DNA from: Truepera sp.
Lineage (GTDB): Bacteria; Deinococcota; Deinococci; Deinococcales; Trueperaceae
Direction of reading: 5' to 3'
DNA: 64,000 nucleotides
Assembly (NCBI GenBank): GCA_032027045.1
Contig: JAVSMU010000001.1
Coordinates: forward strand, 1,449,756 to 1,513,755
Shown here in pieces: positions 18,046-25,230 of the stretch. Numbering within the stretch: the stretch's first letter is position 1; each line of letters opens with the position of its first letter. Position numbers and translations under genes: made by a program. Under the pieces are notes generated by a model, which worked only from the letters and a program-made list of their open reading frames with translations, did no database searches and was not told the origin of the DNA.

Positions 18046-18501
18046 TTATCGCACGCTGGTTACTTCGCGCTGATCGCGCGTCACCTCCTCGATTCGCATG
18101 CTGAAGTTGGCGCCAAGGGCTTGGAGGATGCGCTGCGCTTTTTCGGTGCTGACATTGTGGTATTCGTTGCGCTCGTCCTTCGAGACTTGCGCTTCGCTCA
18201 CTTGCAAGAAGTCAGCGAGTTGCTTTTGCGTCCACCCCCGGTAGATGCGTAAACCGATCAACCAACGGCCGATTCCACTCAGGTTGCTGAGCGAATCGAA
18301 TTGGCCGCGCCGCATGCGCTCGTACGCTTCGACCTCTTCGACGAGCTGCGCGTGAAAAGAGAGCGCCGGTTGCATAGCGCGAATGATTTCGTCTTCGCTC
18401 AAGTTCGCCTGTCCCAATGCGGTTCTGAGTTGCTCAAGGTAGTCCTTGTCGCCTCCTAGGCGTTCTTTGGCGCGCGTGTATTCAGCTTCCGTCCTGATCA
18501 T
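18046..18501 (-). CDS. XRE-family helix-turn-helix protein
   Basis: 151 residues. The C-terminal half is an HTH_3/Cro-type DNA-binding domain: IGRWLIGLRIYRGWTQKQLA, then DFLQVSEAQVSKDERNEYHN. The N-terminal ~75 residues are helical and charged and may mediate pairing. It is encoded directly after the nucleotidyltransferase-like gene with an ATGA overlap, the layout of a toxin-antitoxin or self-regulated two-gene module in which this would be the repressor/antitoxin. Codon use is less GC-biased than neighbours, hinting at horizontal origin. Confidence 0.8.
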   Translation of the reverse strand: MIRTEAEYTRAKERLGGDKDYLEQLRTALGQANLSEDEIIRAMQPALSFHAQLVEEVEAYERMRRGQFDSLSNLSGIGRWLIGLRIYRGWTQKQLADFLQVSEAQVSKDERNEYHNVSTEKAQRILQALGANFSMRIEEVTRDQREVTSVR

Positions 18502-18980
18502 GGCTTCTGGTCCTCCTTATCTGGGTCACGGTCTGCTTTGGACGCCCTCACGATTCTGACGATGCCTTTGGCTTCGTTCGTGTCTCTCCTGACTCGGAAG
18601 GCGGCGGGGAACTGAAGGGCATTACCGTTCTGGTCACGAAGAGCGATCAAACCCGGGAAGTGAGGGTAGAGCGCATTAAGGCCATCTTGTAATTGGCCGG
18701 AGGCGTAGTACTTCAGGTCGACATGAAAGTAGCCGTCTATGTCGTTCGGGTGCGCTTTTGCCTCCACGAAGGAGCCGTCGAGGAAGATCTGCTCGATGCC
18801 CACCTCCCACAACTGCCTGACCATCCGTTCGGCCTGGTCGATGAGGTACATGCGCCATGGCCCATCGAGCGTGACCTCTCGTGTGCCGCGCACGAGGACG
18901 GACTCTCGAAGCTGTTCGAACGTCACCTCGTAATCCCCAGGCGGGAGAACTCCACTGGGAGTGAAACCGGGAATCGACAC
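18498..18980 (-). CDS. DUF6932-like nucleotidyltransferase-fold protein
   Basis: 160 residues. IFLDGSFVEAKAHPNDIDGY contains GS-x9-D-x-D, the active-site signature of the nucleotidyltransferase fold (as in MNT and AbiEii toxins). The N-terminal IPGFTPSGVLPPGDY resembles the opening of DUF6932 proteins. Biochemical activity unknown; NMP transfer to RNA or protein is possible by fold. GTG start at 18980 has GGAGG 10 nt upstream, and an in-frame TAA lies just before. First gene of the two-gene unit with the XRE protein, behind a good promoter at 19002-19030. Confidence 0.65.
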   Translation of the reverse strand: MSIPGFTPSGVLPPGDYEVTFEQLRESVLVRGTREVTLDGPWRMYLIDQAERMVRQLWEVGIEQIFLDGSFVEAKAHPNDIDGYFHVDLKYYASGQLQDGLNALYPHFPGLIALRDQNGNALQFPAAFRVRRDTNEAKGIVRIVRASKADRDPDKEDQKP

Positions 18981-19001
18981 CCGTTCTTAACCTCCAAGTG
19001 T

Positions 19002-19030
19002 AGTCTAGCAACTCTAAACCTACGTGTCTA
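19002..19030 (-). promoter_or_regulatory. Promoter of the nucleotidyltransferase/XRE pair
   Basis: On the minus strand TAGACA (-35, 19025-19030) and TAGACT (-10, 19002-19007) are separated by exactly 17 bp; a GGAGG ribosome site follows (18991-18995) before the GTG at 18980. Confidence 0.5.
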
Positions 19031-19201
19031 CCATCACGGCGCCTCGTTTGAACACGCCGCGATCGCCCTCTCCTACATGCTCATAGCGCATTGCACGCTT
19101 GCTTTTGACCCGCCCGCAGAGCCCAGTAAATGCGGGCCATCATTTTGCAAGTGGAACAAAGGCTCAGATGCTGATCGAAGCACCTGCATTATGCGGACGG
19201 T

Positions 19202-19528
19202 CTACTTGAGGCCGGGCACCTCGCCCAACCAGCGATAGCGCTTGAGGTCGACGCGGTCGTTTACCACTTCCACGCCCTCCGAGCGCAGCAGCGCCACTTG
19301 CAACTCGCCGCTGCCCACCTTGTAAGTAGAGATGCCGCCGGAAGCGTTGATGACGCGTTGCCACGGCACGTCGCCATCGGCGTCACGCAGCCCGTAGAGC
19401 ACCGTCCCGACCTGCCTGGCGTTGTTGGGCTTCCCAGCCAGCAGCGCCACCTCGCCGTAGGTAGTCACCTTGCCCGTGGGCACGGCGCGGACCACCCGTA
19501 GGACGGCTTCACGGAAGTCGGCGGCCAT
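19202..19528 (-). CDS. Alkyltransferase-like protein (ATL)
   Basis: 108 residues, only the C-terminal DNA-binding domain of O6-alkylguanine-DNA alkyltransferase. The active-site PCHRV of true methyltransferases is replaced by PWQRVI, with Trp at residue 56 in place of the acceptor Cys, the hallmark of ATL proteins. These bind O6-alkylguanine without repairing it and flag the lesion for nucleotide excision repair. The HTH and arginine-finger regions (YGEVALLAGKPNNARQVG) are present. ATG 19528 has TACCAT 5 nt upstream. Divergent from a small membrane gene at 19592. Confidence 0.9.
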   Translation of the reverse strand: MAADFREAVLRVVRAVPTGKVTTYGEVALLAGKPNNARQVGTVLYGLRDADGDVPWQRVINASGGISTYKVGSGELQVALLRSEGVEVVNDRVDLKRYRWLGEVPGLK

Positions 19529-19591
19529 GCCCGATGGTACTACCGCCGCGCGGCTCGCGCCGCTTCCGTTATCCTTGGCGCGGAGGTCCGG

Positions 19592-19768
19592 GTGCTCGAG
19601 ACGACGGTCAAGGTGGCCAGTTACCTCTTCCTGCTAGCCGTGCTGCTCATCTTCAGCAGCGCAGTCCCGGCGGTCAGGAAGTGGTTCCCACGGGGGTTCA
19701 TGCTGGGTTCCCTGCTAGCGCTCGGCAGTCTGCTCCTCGTACTGACCGGGGCACTGGTCTTCCGCTAG
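19592..19768 (+). CDS. Small two-helix membrane protein
   Basis: 58 residues from a GTG with GGAGG 5 nt upstream (19582-19586). Two hydrophobic segments (YLFLLAVLLIFSSAVPAV and GFMLGSLLALGSLLLVLTGA) separated by RKWFPR form a helical hairpin. No family recognised. It lies 28 nt ahead of miaB on the same strand, so the two may be co-transcribed. The good ribosome site and membrane pattern argue for a real gene. Confidence 0.55.
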   Translation: MLETTVKVASYLFLLAVLLIFSSAVPAVRKWFPRGFMLGSLLALGSLLLVLTGALVFR

Positions 19769-19796
19769 GAGCGAGAACGCGAGGGAGGCGGCAGGG

Positions 19797-21143
19797 TTGC
19801 GAGCGCACGTGATCACCTTCGGGTGCCAGATGAACGAGTACGACACGCACACCATCCAGTCGGAGCTGGTGGCCGGCGGGCACGAGTTGGTGACGCACCC
19901 CGCCGACGCCGACCTGCTGCTTCTCAACACTTGCGCGGTGCGCGGCAAGCCGGTGGAGAAGGTGGTGAGCGTCCTAGGCGACCTGCGCCGGCAACGCTCG
20001 GAGGGCCGAGACGTGACGGTGGGGCTCATGGGCTGCCTCGCCCAGCTCGAGGAGGGCCGCGAGATAGCCACCAAGTTCGGCGTCGACCTCCTGGTGGGTC
20101 CGGGGGCCATCACCGACCTGCTCGCCGCACTCGAAGAGCACGTTTCGATGCGCGGCGGCGAGAGGGAGATGGTGCAGCGCCTCGGCTTCGAACCGGAACT
20201 CCACGACCTGCTCCCGCCCCCACCCACCGGCCTGGCCGGGTTCTTGACCATCATGCGTGGCTGCAACCACCACTGCACCTACTGCATCGTGCCCGACACG
20301 CGCGGGCCCGAGGTCTCACGCTCGCTGACGAGCGTCCTGGCCGAGGCGAAGGCCATGCGCGCCGCCGGCGTGGAGGAGGTGACGCTCCTCGGCCAGAACG
20401 TCAACTCCTACGGCCTGGACGACCCGGCGAAGCCCAGCTTCCCCGAGCTGTTGCGCCTGGTGGCCGACGTCGGCTTCCCGCGGGTCAAGTTCGTTACCAG
20501 CCACCCGATGAACTTCACCAGCGACCTGATCGACGTGATAGCGGGGCACCCGAACGTCTGCAACTACATCCACTTGCCCATGCAGTCGGGCTCTGACCGC
20601 GTGCTCAGGCGCATGGCGCGCGAGTACCGGATCGAGCGTTACCTCGACATCGTCAGGGAGATCCGCGCCAAGGTGGCCAACGTCGTCATCTCGACCGACG
20701 TCATCGTCGGCTTCCCGGGTGAAACCGAGGACGATTTCGACGCCACGCTGCAGGCCTGCGAGGTGGCGAGCTTCGAGCAGGCGTACATGTTCCTCTACTC
20801 CCCCAGGCCGGGCACCCCCAGCTACAAGCACTTCACCGACATGCCGCGCGAGGTGAAGGTCGAGCGCCTCCAGCGGCTCATCGAGCGGCAGAAGGCCCGG
20901 AGCCTGCAGGCCAACGAGGCCCTGGTGGGCACGAGGCTACGAGTGCTGGTCAAGGACCTGGGCCGCGACTCGCGCTACGCCGTGGGGCACTCCGATCAGA
21001 ACCACACGGTGCTGGTGCCGGCCGAGAGCGTCACGAGCATGGGGCTGGCGGAGGTAGCGGTGACGAGCGCCACCCCGCACGCCCTCTATGGCGAGGTCGT
21101 GGGTGCGAGGTCACAGGGCATAGAACTCGTGATGGCCTCGTGA
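19797..21143 (+). CDS. miaB: tRNA-2-methylthio-N6-dimethylallyladenosine synthase
   Basis: 448 residues. Radical-SAM methylthiotransferase adding the 2-methylthio group to i6A37 of tRNAs reading UNN codons. The N-terminal domain has the three cluster cysteines Cys10, Cys46 and Cys80; the radical-SAM CxxxCxxC is in RGCNHHCTYCIVP (about residue 150); the C-terminal TRAM domain ends near VGARSQGIELV. Start is a TTG at 19797 with GGGAGG upstream. Typical family length. Confidence 0.93.
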   Translation: MRAHVITFGCQMNEYDTHTIQSELVAGGHELVTHPADADLLLLNTCAVRGKPVEKVVSVLGDLRRQRSEGRDVTVGLMGCLAQLEEGREIATKFGVDLLVGPGAITDLLAALEEHVSMRGGEREMVQRLGFEPELHDLLPPPPTGLAGFLTIMRGCNHHCTYCIVPDTRGPEVSRSLTSVLAEAKAMRAAGVEEVTLLGQNVNSYGLDDPAKPSFPELLRLVADVGFPRVKFVTSHPMNFTSDLIDVIAGHPNVCNYIHLPMQSGSDRVLRRMAREYRIERYLDIVREIRAKVANVVISTDVIVGFPGETEDDFDATLQACEVASFEQAYMFLYSPRPGTPSYKHFTDMPREVKVERLQRLIERQKARSLQANEALVGTRLRVLVKDLGRDSRYAVGHSDQNHTVLVPAESVTSMGLAEVAVTSATPHALYGEVVGARSQGIELVMAS

Positions 21144-21150
21144 AGCTCAC

Positions 21151-21618
21151 TTGAGTGCCGGTACCGGGGCTGAAAGCCCATCCGCCCTGACCCGCGACCT
21201 GGCGGTGAGCGTCTTCGTCGTCTGGCGCGATCGTGTGCTGCTACACAAGCACCGGAAGCTCGGGCTGTGGTTGCCGCCCGGCGGGCACGTCGAACGCAAC
21301 GAGGTGCCCGACGACGCTGCCGTGCGCGAGGTGCTGGAGGAGACGGGCGTAGCCGTCAGGCTCATCGGACGACCGCCAATAGACGCGCCCGGCCCACGGC
21401 AGCTCACGCGCCCACGCGGGGTTCAACTCGAGGACATCGGCCCGGGGCACCAGCACGTGGACCTCGTCTACCTGGCGCGGCCAACGGAACCCTACGATGG
21501 CCTGCTCCGGACGGGCGAGGAGGGGCTGGGTTGGTACGACCTGACCGGCGCCACGGCGCTCGGCCTCACGGCTGAGATGAGCGCCTGGGTGAGCCTCGCG
21601 CTGAGCGAAGTTGACTGA
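21151..21618 (+). CDS. Nudix hydrolase
   Basis: 155 residues starting at a TTG 7 nt after miaB. Nudix box: GGHVERNEVPDDAAVREVLE followed by ETGV, all catalytic residues present. The N-terminal LLHKHRKLGLWLPPGG context is typical of NUDIX proteins of unknown specificity. Probably in the miaB transcript. Confidence 0.87.
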   Translation: MSAGTGAESPSALTRDLAVSVFVVWRDRVLLHKHRKLGLWLPPGGHVERNEVPDDAAVREVLEETGVAVRLIGRPPIDAPGPRQLTRPRGVQLEDIGPGHQHVDLVYLARPTEPYDGLLRTGEEGLGWYDLTGATALGLTAEMSAWVSLALSEVD

Positions 21619-21715
21619 GGGGGCGGCGCAAGGGCGCTCGTAGCGCGGGGCGGGCGCTACCGGGTATACTCCGTCCGCTGCCGGCCGTGATTACGGCTGC
21701 CGGTACCGCCGTTGT

Positions 21716-21792
21716 CGGGGCGTAGCGCAGTCTGGTAGCGCACCTGGTTTGGGACCAGGGGGTCGCTGGTTCGAATCCGGCCGCCCCGACCA
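21716..21792 (+). tRNA. tRNA-Pro (anticodon UGG)
   Basis: 77 nt. Acceptor CGGGGCG pairs with CGCCCCG, anticodon stem CCTGG/CCAGG with loop TTTGGGA giving UGG, T loop TTCGAAT, encoded ACCA. TATACT at 21664-21669 may be its -10 box. Confidence 0.94.
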
Positions 21793-21854
21793 CCGTTCGC
21801 CCACCGCGAGGCCTCTCGCGCAGCGCGACGGGCACGGGCGTAGTCCGACGCCGA

Positions 21855-21930
21855 GCGGGAGTAGCTCAGTTGGTAGAGCGACAGCCTTCCAAGCTGTAAG
21901 TCGCGGGTTCGAATCCCGTCTCCCGCTCCA
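21855..21930 (+). tRNA. tRNA-Gly (anticodon UCC)
   Basis: 76 nt. Acceptor GCGGGAG/CTCCCGC, anticodon stem ACAGC/GCTGT with loop CTTCCAA giving UCC, T loop TTCGAAT, encoded TCCA end. Confidence 0.94.
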
Positions 21931-21951
21931 CTTCATACGCCGGGGTAGCGC

Positions 21952-22027
21952 GCACCAGTAGCTCAGGGGATAGAGCAGCCGCCTTCTAAGCGGTAGGCCG
22001 AGGGTTCGAATCCTTCCTGGTGCACCA
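21952..22027 (+). tRNA. tRNA-Arg (anticodon UCU), island attachment target
   Basis: 76 nt. Acceptor GCACCAG/CTGGTGC, anticodon stem GCCGC/GCGGT with loop CTTCTAA giving UCU, T loop TTCGAAT, encoded ACCA. From 21987 its 3' part is identical to a second copy at 35232, so it is the integration site of the downstream island and was restored on insertion. Confidence 0.94.
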
Positions 22028-22033
22028 ATTCCC
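21987..22033 (+). repeat. Attachment repeat, tRNA-proximal copy (47 bp)
   Basis: Starts in the anticodon loop of tRNA-Arg(UCU) (TAAGCGGTAGG...) and ends 6 nt past its CCA. Identical to 35232-35278; the bases just outside differ (C versus A before, T versus C after). Confidence 0.9.
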
Positions 22034-22156
22034 TGGAGGACAGAGTTCCTGCCGCATGCTATCGGCTTGCGGACAGTTGCCTTGGATGCTAGGTGGGTAC
22101 CGCGGTGGCCTAGTTGGCTATGCGGGGGCCTTGCACTCCTACCGGGATAAAGCACC

Positions 22157-22393
22157 TTATCGAGGCGCTCCGCACCTTCTTCTCGGCAGGTAGGCAGGAC
22201 ATTGGCCATAAGCGTCAAGGGTGATAGCCGCGTTCGCGTGCCCTATACGCTCGCCAACTCCTTTGGGGTTTATGCCCATAGCCATTAGCAGCGTCGCGCG
22301 AGCATTGCACAGATCGGGGAGCCTAATAGAGCTGTCCAGCCCAGCGCACTTCAACACAGGCTTGAATGAGTCCTTCGGCCGGTCGTCGCCCAC
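22157..22393 (-). pseudogene. Tyrosine recombinase (integrase) C-terminal remnant
   Basis: 78 codons from a GTG. The stretch ARATLLMAMGINPKGVGERI followed by GHANAAITLDAYG matches the C-terminal catalytic region of phage integrases (normally HDLRHTHATLLL... and a final Tyr). The catalytic HxxR has become LPDLCNA, so even this piece is inactive, and an in-frame TGA precedes it. The rest of the enzyme is missing. Position and orientation beside the attachment repeat suggest the island's original integrase. Confidence 0.75.
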
Positions 22394-22682
22394 ACGCCTT
22401 CAATATTGGGATGTGGCACGGCGCCTCTCCAGTGGTGAGCTGCACCATGGCGCGCAGCCGCTGTCATTCGGTTAGTTCCGGGCGTGGAGAGGAACGGGTT
22501 CAGCTGAGTTGGCCCGCACCCACCTCAGACGGCGCCACGCCGCAGGAGACCGTGGACGCTGGTAAACTGGGCCCGTGTCTGAACTAGTGCGGCAAATCAT
22601 CTCCCGCGACCACTCATGAGCAATTGCCTAGAGTCTCAAGGCGAGAGCCAAGCCGTCAGCCAATCACATTTGCGTTCGCATA

Positions 22683-22865
22683 ATGGGCTTGCCGCTGGAG
22701 GAAATCTTCATCGCGCATCGAATCATCGCGGGGTTGTTGTCGGACGAGCTCGAGGAGCCCGTGTATCTATTGGATCGGGTTCCGGTGGCGGCGCCTGCAG
22801 GTTGCATCGTGCCGCTGTGTGACCTGCACCGTGAGGCGATGTGGGAGTTTGGCGAGGATAGTTAG
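22683..22865 (+). CDS. Hypothetical small protein
   Basis: 60 residues (MGLPLEEIFIAHRIIAGLLS start). Amphipathic and acidic, with no recognised family. No clear ribosome site. It lies in the island between the integrase remnant and rraA-like gene; it could be chance coding. Between 22394 and 22682 I see no gene. Confidence 0.3.
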   Translation: MGLPLEEIFIAHRIIAGLLSDELEEPVYLLDRVPVAAPAGCIVPLCDLHREAMWEFGEDS

Positions 22866-23004
22866 GCCGCCTGTATGAGTCCGGGTTGTGATGGGACGGC
22901 TCTTGGTTAGAGAGTGGAGGTTCCAAATCCTGCGGGGATAGGAACCTCCGACATGAGATTACAGGATTAGCGACATCGGCAAGTGTCACCGGTACCGCAC
23001 GCGC

Positions 23005-23682
23005 TCATATCCGTCCGAACCGGGTAAGCAACTCTTCGACTGTCGCTCCTTCGAGGATTGCCTTCCGCGCAGCCTCTTCCGCGTCGGCCTGCTCTCTGGC
23101 GCGCGGGTAGACCGCTGCCCAATCCTGCTGGGGCACGACCGTTACACCGATCTCATCGGCGACGACTAGATCTCCCGGATTAACGATGATTCCACCGCAA
23201 ACGACCGGCACGTTGATCCGAATCGGCTCACGGCGCCCAGAGTACGCGGTGTGCGCCGCACGTGGGCTGACGTGGCGTGAGGCAATCGGGAAGTCGAGGA
23301 GCTTCGACTCGTCGGTGTCTCGGACAGAGCCATCTACGACTGCGCCCACGACGCCCGCAGCCCACGCCAGGCCGGACATGAGTCCGCCCCAGATCGAAGT
23401 ACTTGACTCCCCAAACGCGTCGATTACCACTACCTGGCCCGGCTCAGCGATTTCAAAGATGTCCAGGCAGTCAACAATGTCGCCAGGCGTCAGCTTCACC
23501 GTGAGCGCATGGCCAATGAACGGCTTGTTCACGCTCCGGAACTTGATGTCAGGGTGCATCACATTTTCACGTTCCTGAGCGTCGGTCATCACGCACGAAA
23601 TGCTCAGCACGCCCTTAAGCGCAACCAACTTCCCAAGCAGTTCGCGATCGACGCGGGCGTTCGGTTCAATCATCTTGGTCAT
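23005..23682 (-). CDS. RraA-like aldolase/hydratase family protein
   Basis: 225 residues from the ATG at 23682, which follows AAGGAG. Belongs to the RraA/HMG-aldolase fold: GGLMSGLAWAAGVVGAVVDG followed by SVRDTDE is the conserved oxaloacetate/pyruvate-binding loop, with the Arg-Asp pair seen in class II pyruvate aldolases of this family (4-hydroxy-4-methyl-2-oxoglutarate aldolase). Middle AHTAYSGRREPIRINVPVVC and late NPGDLVVADEIGVTVVP are also typical. In this cluster it probably acts on a keto acid rather than on RNase E. Divergent from the IclR-led operon, sharing its regulatory region. Confidence 0.8.
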   Translation of the reverse strand: MTKMIEPNARVDRELLGKLVALKGVLSISCVMTDAQERENVMHPDIKFRSVNKPFIGHALTVKLTPGDIVDCLDIFEIAEPGQVVVIDAFGESSTSIWGGLMSGLAWAAGVVGAVVDGSVRDTDESKLLDFPIASRHVSPRAAHTAYSGRREPIRINVPVVCGGIIVNPGDLVVADEIGVTVVPQQDWAAVYPRAREQADAEEAARKAILEGATVEELLTRFGRI

Positions 23683-23729
23683 GCTCGACTCCTTCTGGGG
23701 CCAGTTCAACGGATGCCCACGCCTGCTCA

Positions 23730-23775
23730 TTGACAGGCACCGACCATTATGCTACTTTTTATCTACCAAAAGTAG
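23730..23775 (+). promoter_or_regulatory. Promoter with overlapping inverted-repeat operator
   Basis: TTGACA (23730-23735), 17-bp spacer, TACTTT (23753-23758). The -10 overlaps the left arm of a perfect inverted repeat, CTACTTTT at 23752-23759 and AAAAGTAG at 23768-23775 with an 8-bp centre. It lies between the divergent rraA-like gene and the iclR operon, so it is a good candidate site for the IclR regulator at 24385. The 5' leader to the next start is about 80 nt. Confidence 0.55.
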
Positions 23776-23848
23776 TTTTCATTACGTGAAAATGTGTTGT
23801 GCAGAATCCCAGCGTCGATTGATCAGCGCGGGCAGCACCTAGGGAATC

Positions 23849-24388
23849 ATGACCGACGCAACAACTCACCACCGCTCGTCGATTCGCGCCGAAAGCGTTG
23901 TCGGTGCGTCTGACGCGGACGGCGTGCTCGCTACAAGCTCGGGGTTCATGCTTGCACGCCGCCTCAGCCAGCTGACCGTCGAGACTGCGCTCGCTCTCCG
24001 GGCTCCCAAGTTGCCTGGAGCATTCACGCTCTCGGAAGGCGGCTTTGGGCGGAGTGCGGGAGCGAGGCGGACGGAGGTGGTCCAGCTGGATCTCAATGGG
24101 ACTGGGGGTCTGAAGCCGCTGAAGGTGCCGTTTGAGCGAAATCCTCTCGCCGAGGCCGGCCAGGTTGACGCGGTTGGTGAGGCTGCATCCCTTGCCGCAA
24201 TTGCGGACGAGTTGAGCGCCGGGAGCGGCCTGGTGCCCAGCTCGACTCACTGCAGCCGCGGTATGCTCGAGATCGCAAAGGCAGTTGAGGAACTCCACCG
24301 AGCAGTCGATTACGCTCCGCGCCTAACACGAGGCACGGCGGGAGTCGACAGCAGTGACCCGTCGACGGCCCCCGGGGTCACCCCATGA
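23849..24388 (+). CDS. Hypothetical protein upstream of iclR-like gene
   Basis: 179 residues, Ala/Leu/Gly/Ser-rich, with no recognised motif. In favour of a real gene: codon third positions are GC-rich in this frame, and its TGA overlaps the ATG of the IclR gene (ATGA), the same coupling seen through the rest of the cluster. Against: no ribosome site before ATG 23849 and a long open frame also exists on the other strand (23759-24298). If not coding, this is a 500-bp leader for iclR. Confidence 0.35.
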   Translation: MTDATTHHRSSIRAESVVGASDADGVLATSSGFMLARRLSQLTVETALALRAPKLPGAFTLSEGGFGRSAGARRTEVVQLDLNGTGGLKPLKVPFERNPLAEAGQVDAVGEAASLAAIADELSAGSGLVPSSTHCSRGMLEIAKAVEELHRAVDYAPRLTRGTAGVDSSDPSTAPGVTP

Positions 24389-25230
24389 GCGCCACGCCTC
24401 ACGGATCCGACGGTCGCTATAACATCCGCGTCCTGGACAGGGCGTTCCGCATGCTCGAGCTGCTTGCCGAGGGCACCGAGCTCACCCTCACCGAGATCAG
24501 CCAGGCGATCGGCCTCAATACGAGCACAACGTTCCGAATGGTCGCGTCGCTGGAGTTTCACCGCTACTTGTCGCGTAACGAGGAGAGCGGCAAGTACACG
24601 CTTGGCCTCGCCTGCCTTGAGTTAGCGAAGTCGTTCCAGGCGGCAAACGCCCTCTCTCGGCTAGCCGCGCCTGACCTCGAAGCCCTGCGCGACGACGTAC
24701 GCGAGACCGTACATCTGGCCGTGCTCGACGGATCGGATGTGGTGTATCTGCAGAAACTGCCGGGCCTCCACGCAATCGGGTTCATGGAGTCTAGCGTCGG
24801 CGGGCGCCTCCCCGCTTACTGCACTGGGCTCGGCAAGGCGCTCCTTGCTTATGCCGACCCGGATTACGTGCGTGGCCTAGTCGAGAGAGGGCATGGCGCC
24901 CTCGAGCGCTTCACTCCGAACACCATTACCGACGTCGATGAGCTCATGGACCAACTGATGACCATCCGCGAGCGGGGGTTTGCATTTGACTCGGGGGAGC
25001 ACGAGCCCGACGTCCGCTGCGTCGCTGTTCCCGTCTTTGGCAGGAACGGTGGAATTCAGGCTGCGATCAGCGTAACTGGACCCGCCAACCGAATGGAACC
25101 ACTCGAAGAGAACTGGGCCGTGATTCACGCGGCACTAGCCACCGCAGCCAAGGTCTCAATGAAGTTGGGTTTCGTTTCGAGCAACCCCCAACGCACCGCC
25201 AGTGGAGCGCCGGAGGAGGTGCGCCCGTGA
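24385..25230 (+). CDS. IclR family transcriptional regulator
   Basis: 281 residues. N-terminal winged helix-turn-helix (LTLTEISQAIGLNTSTTFRM, residues about 30-55) and a C-terminal IclR effector domain (GRLPAYCTGLGKALLAY, then FDSGEHEPDVRCVAVPVFG), which binds small organic acids. Local regulator of the catabolic cluster by position; the inverted repeat at 23752-23775 is its likely operator. Its TGA overlaps the GTG of the next gene (GTGA). Confidence 0.92.
   Translation: MSATPHGSDGRYNIRVLDRAFRMLELLAEGTELTLTEISQAIGLNTSTTFRMVASLEFHRYLSRNEESGKYTLGLACLELAKSFQAANALSRLAAPDLEALRDDVRETVHLAVLDGSDVVYLQKLPGLHAIGFMESSVGGRLPAYCTGLGKALLAYADPDYVRGLVERGHGALERFTPNTITDVDELMDQLMTIRERGFAFDSGEHEPDVRCVAVPVFGRNGGIQAAISVTGPANRMEPLEENWAVIHAALATAAKVSMKLGFVSSNPQRTASGAPEEVRP

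Noticed and set aside
22083-22150. tRNA-like stretch (D-arm-like TAGTTGGCTATGC and GGGGGCCTTGCACTCCT stem-loop)
   Set aside because: The anticodon-like loop lacks T at position 33 and there is no matching acceptor or T arm, so it is at most a remnant or chance.
21691-22218. Long minus-strand frame with GAPGRIRTLGLPLRRR and GRRDSNPRLTAWKAVALPTE stretches
   Set aside because: This is the familiar antisense translation of the tRNA cluster, not a protein.
23759-24298. 179-codon minus-strand frame opposite 23849-24388
   Set aside because: Cys- and Arg-rich, would run through the promoter/operator region, and lacks coupling to neighbours; the plus-strand frame is more plausible though still uncertain.
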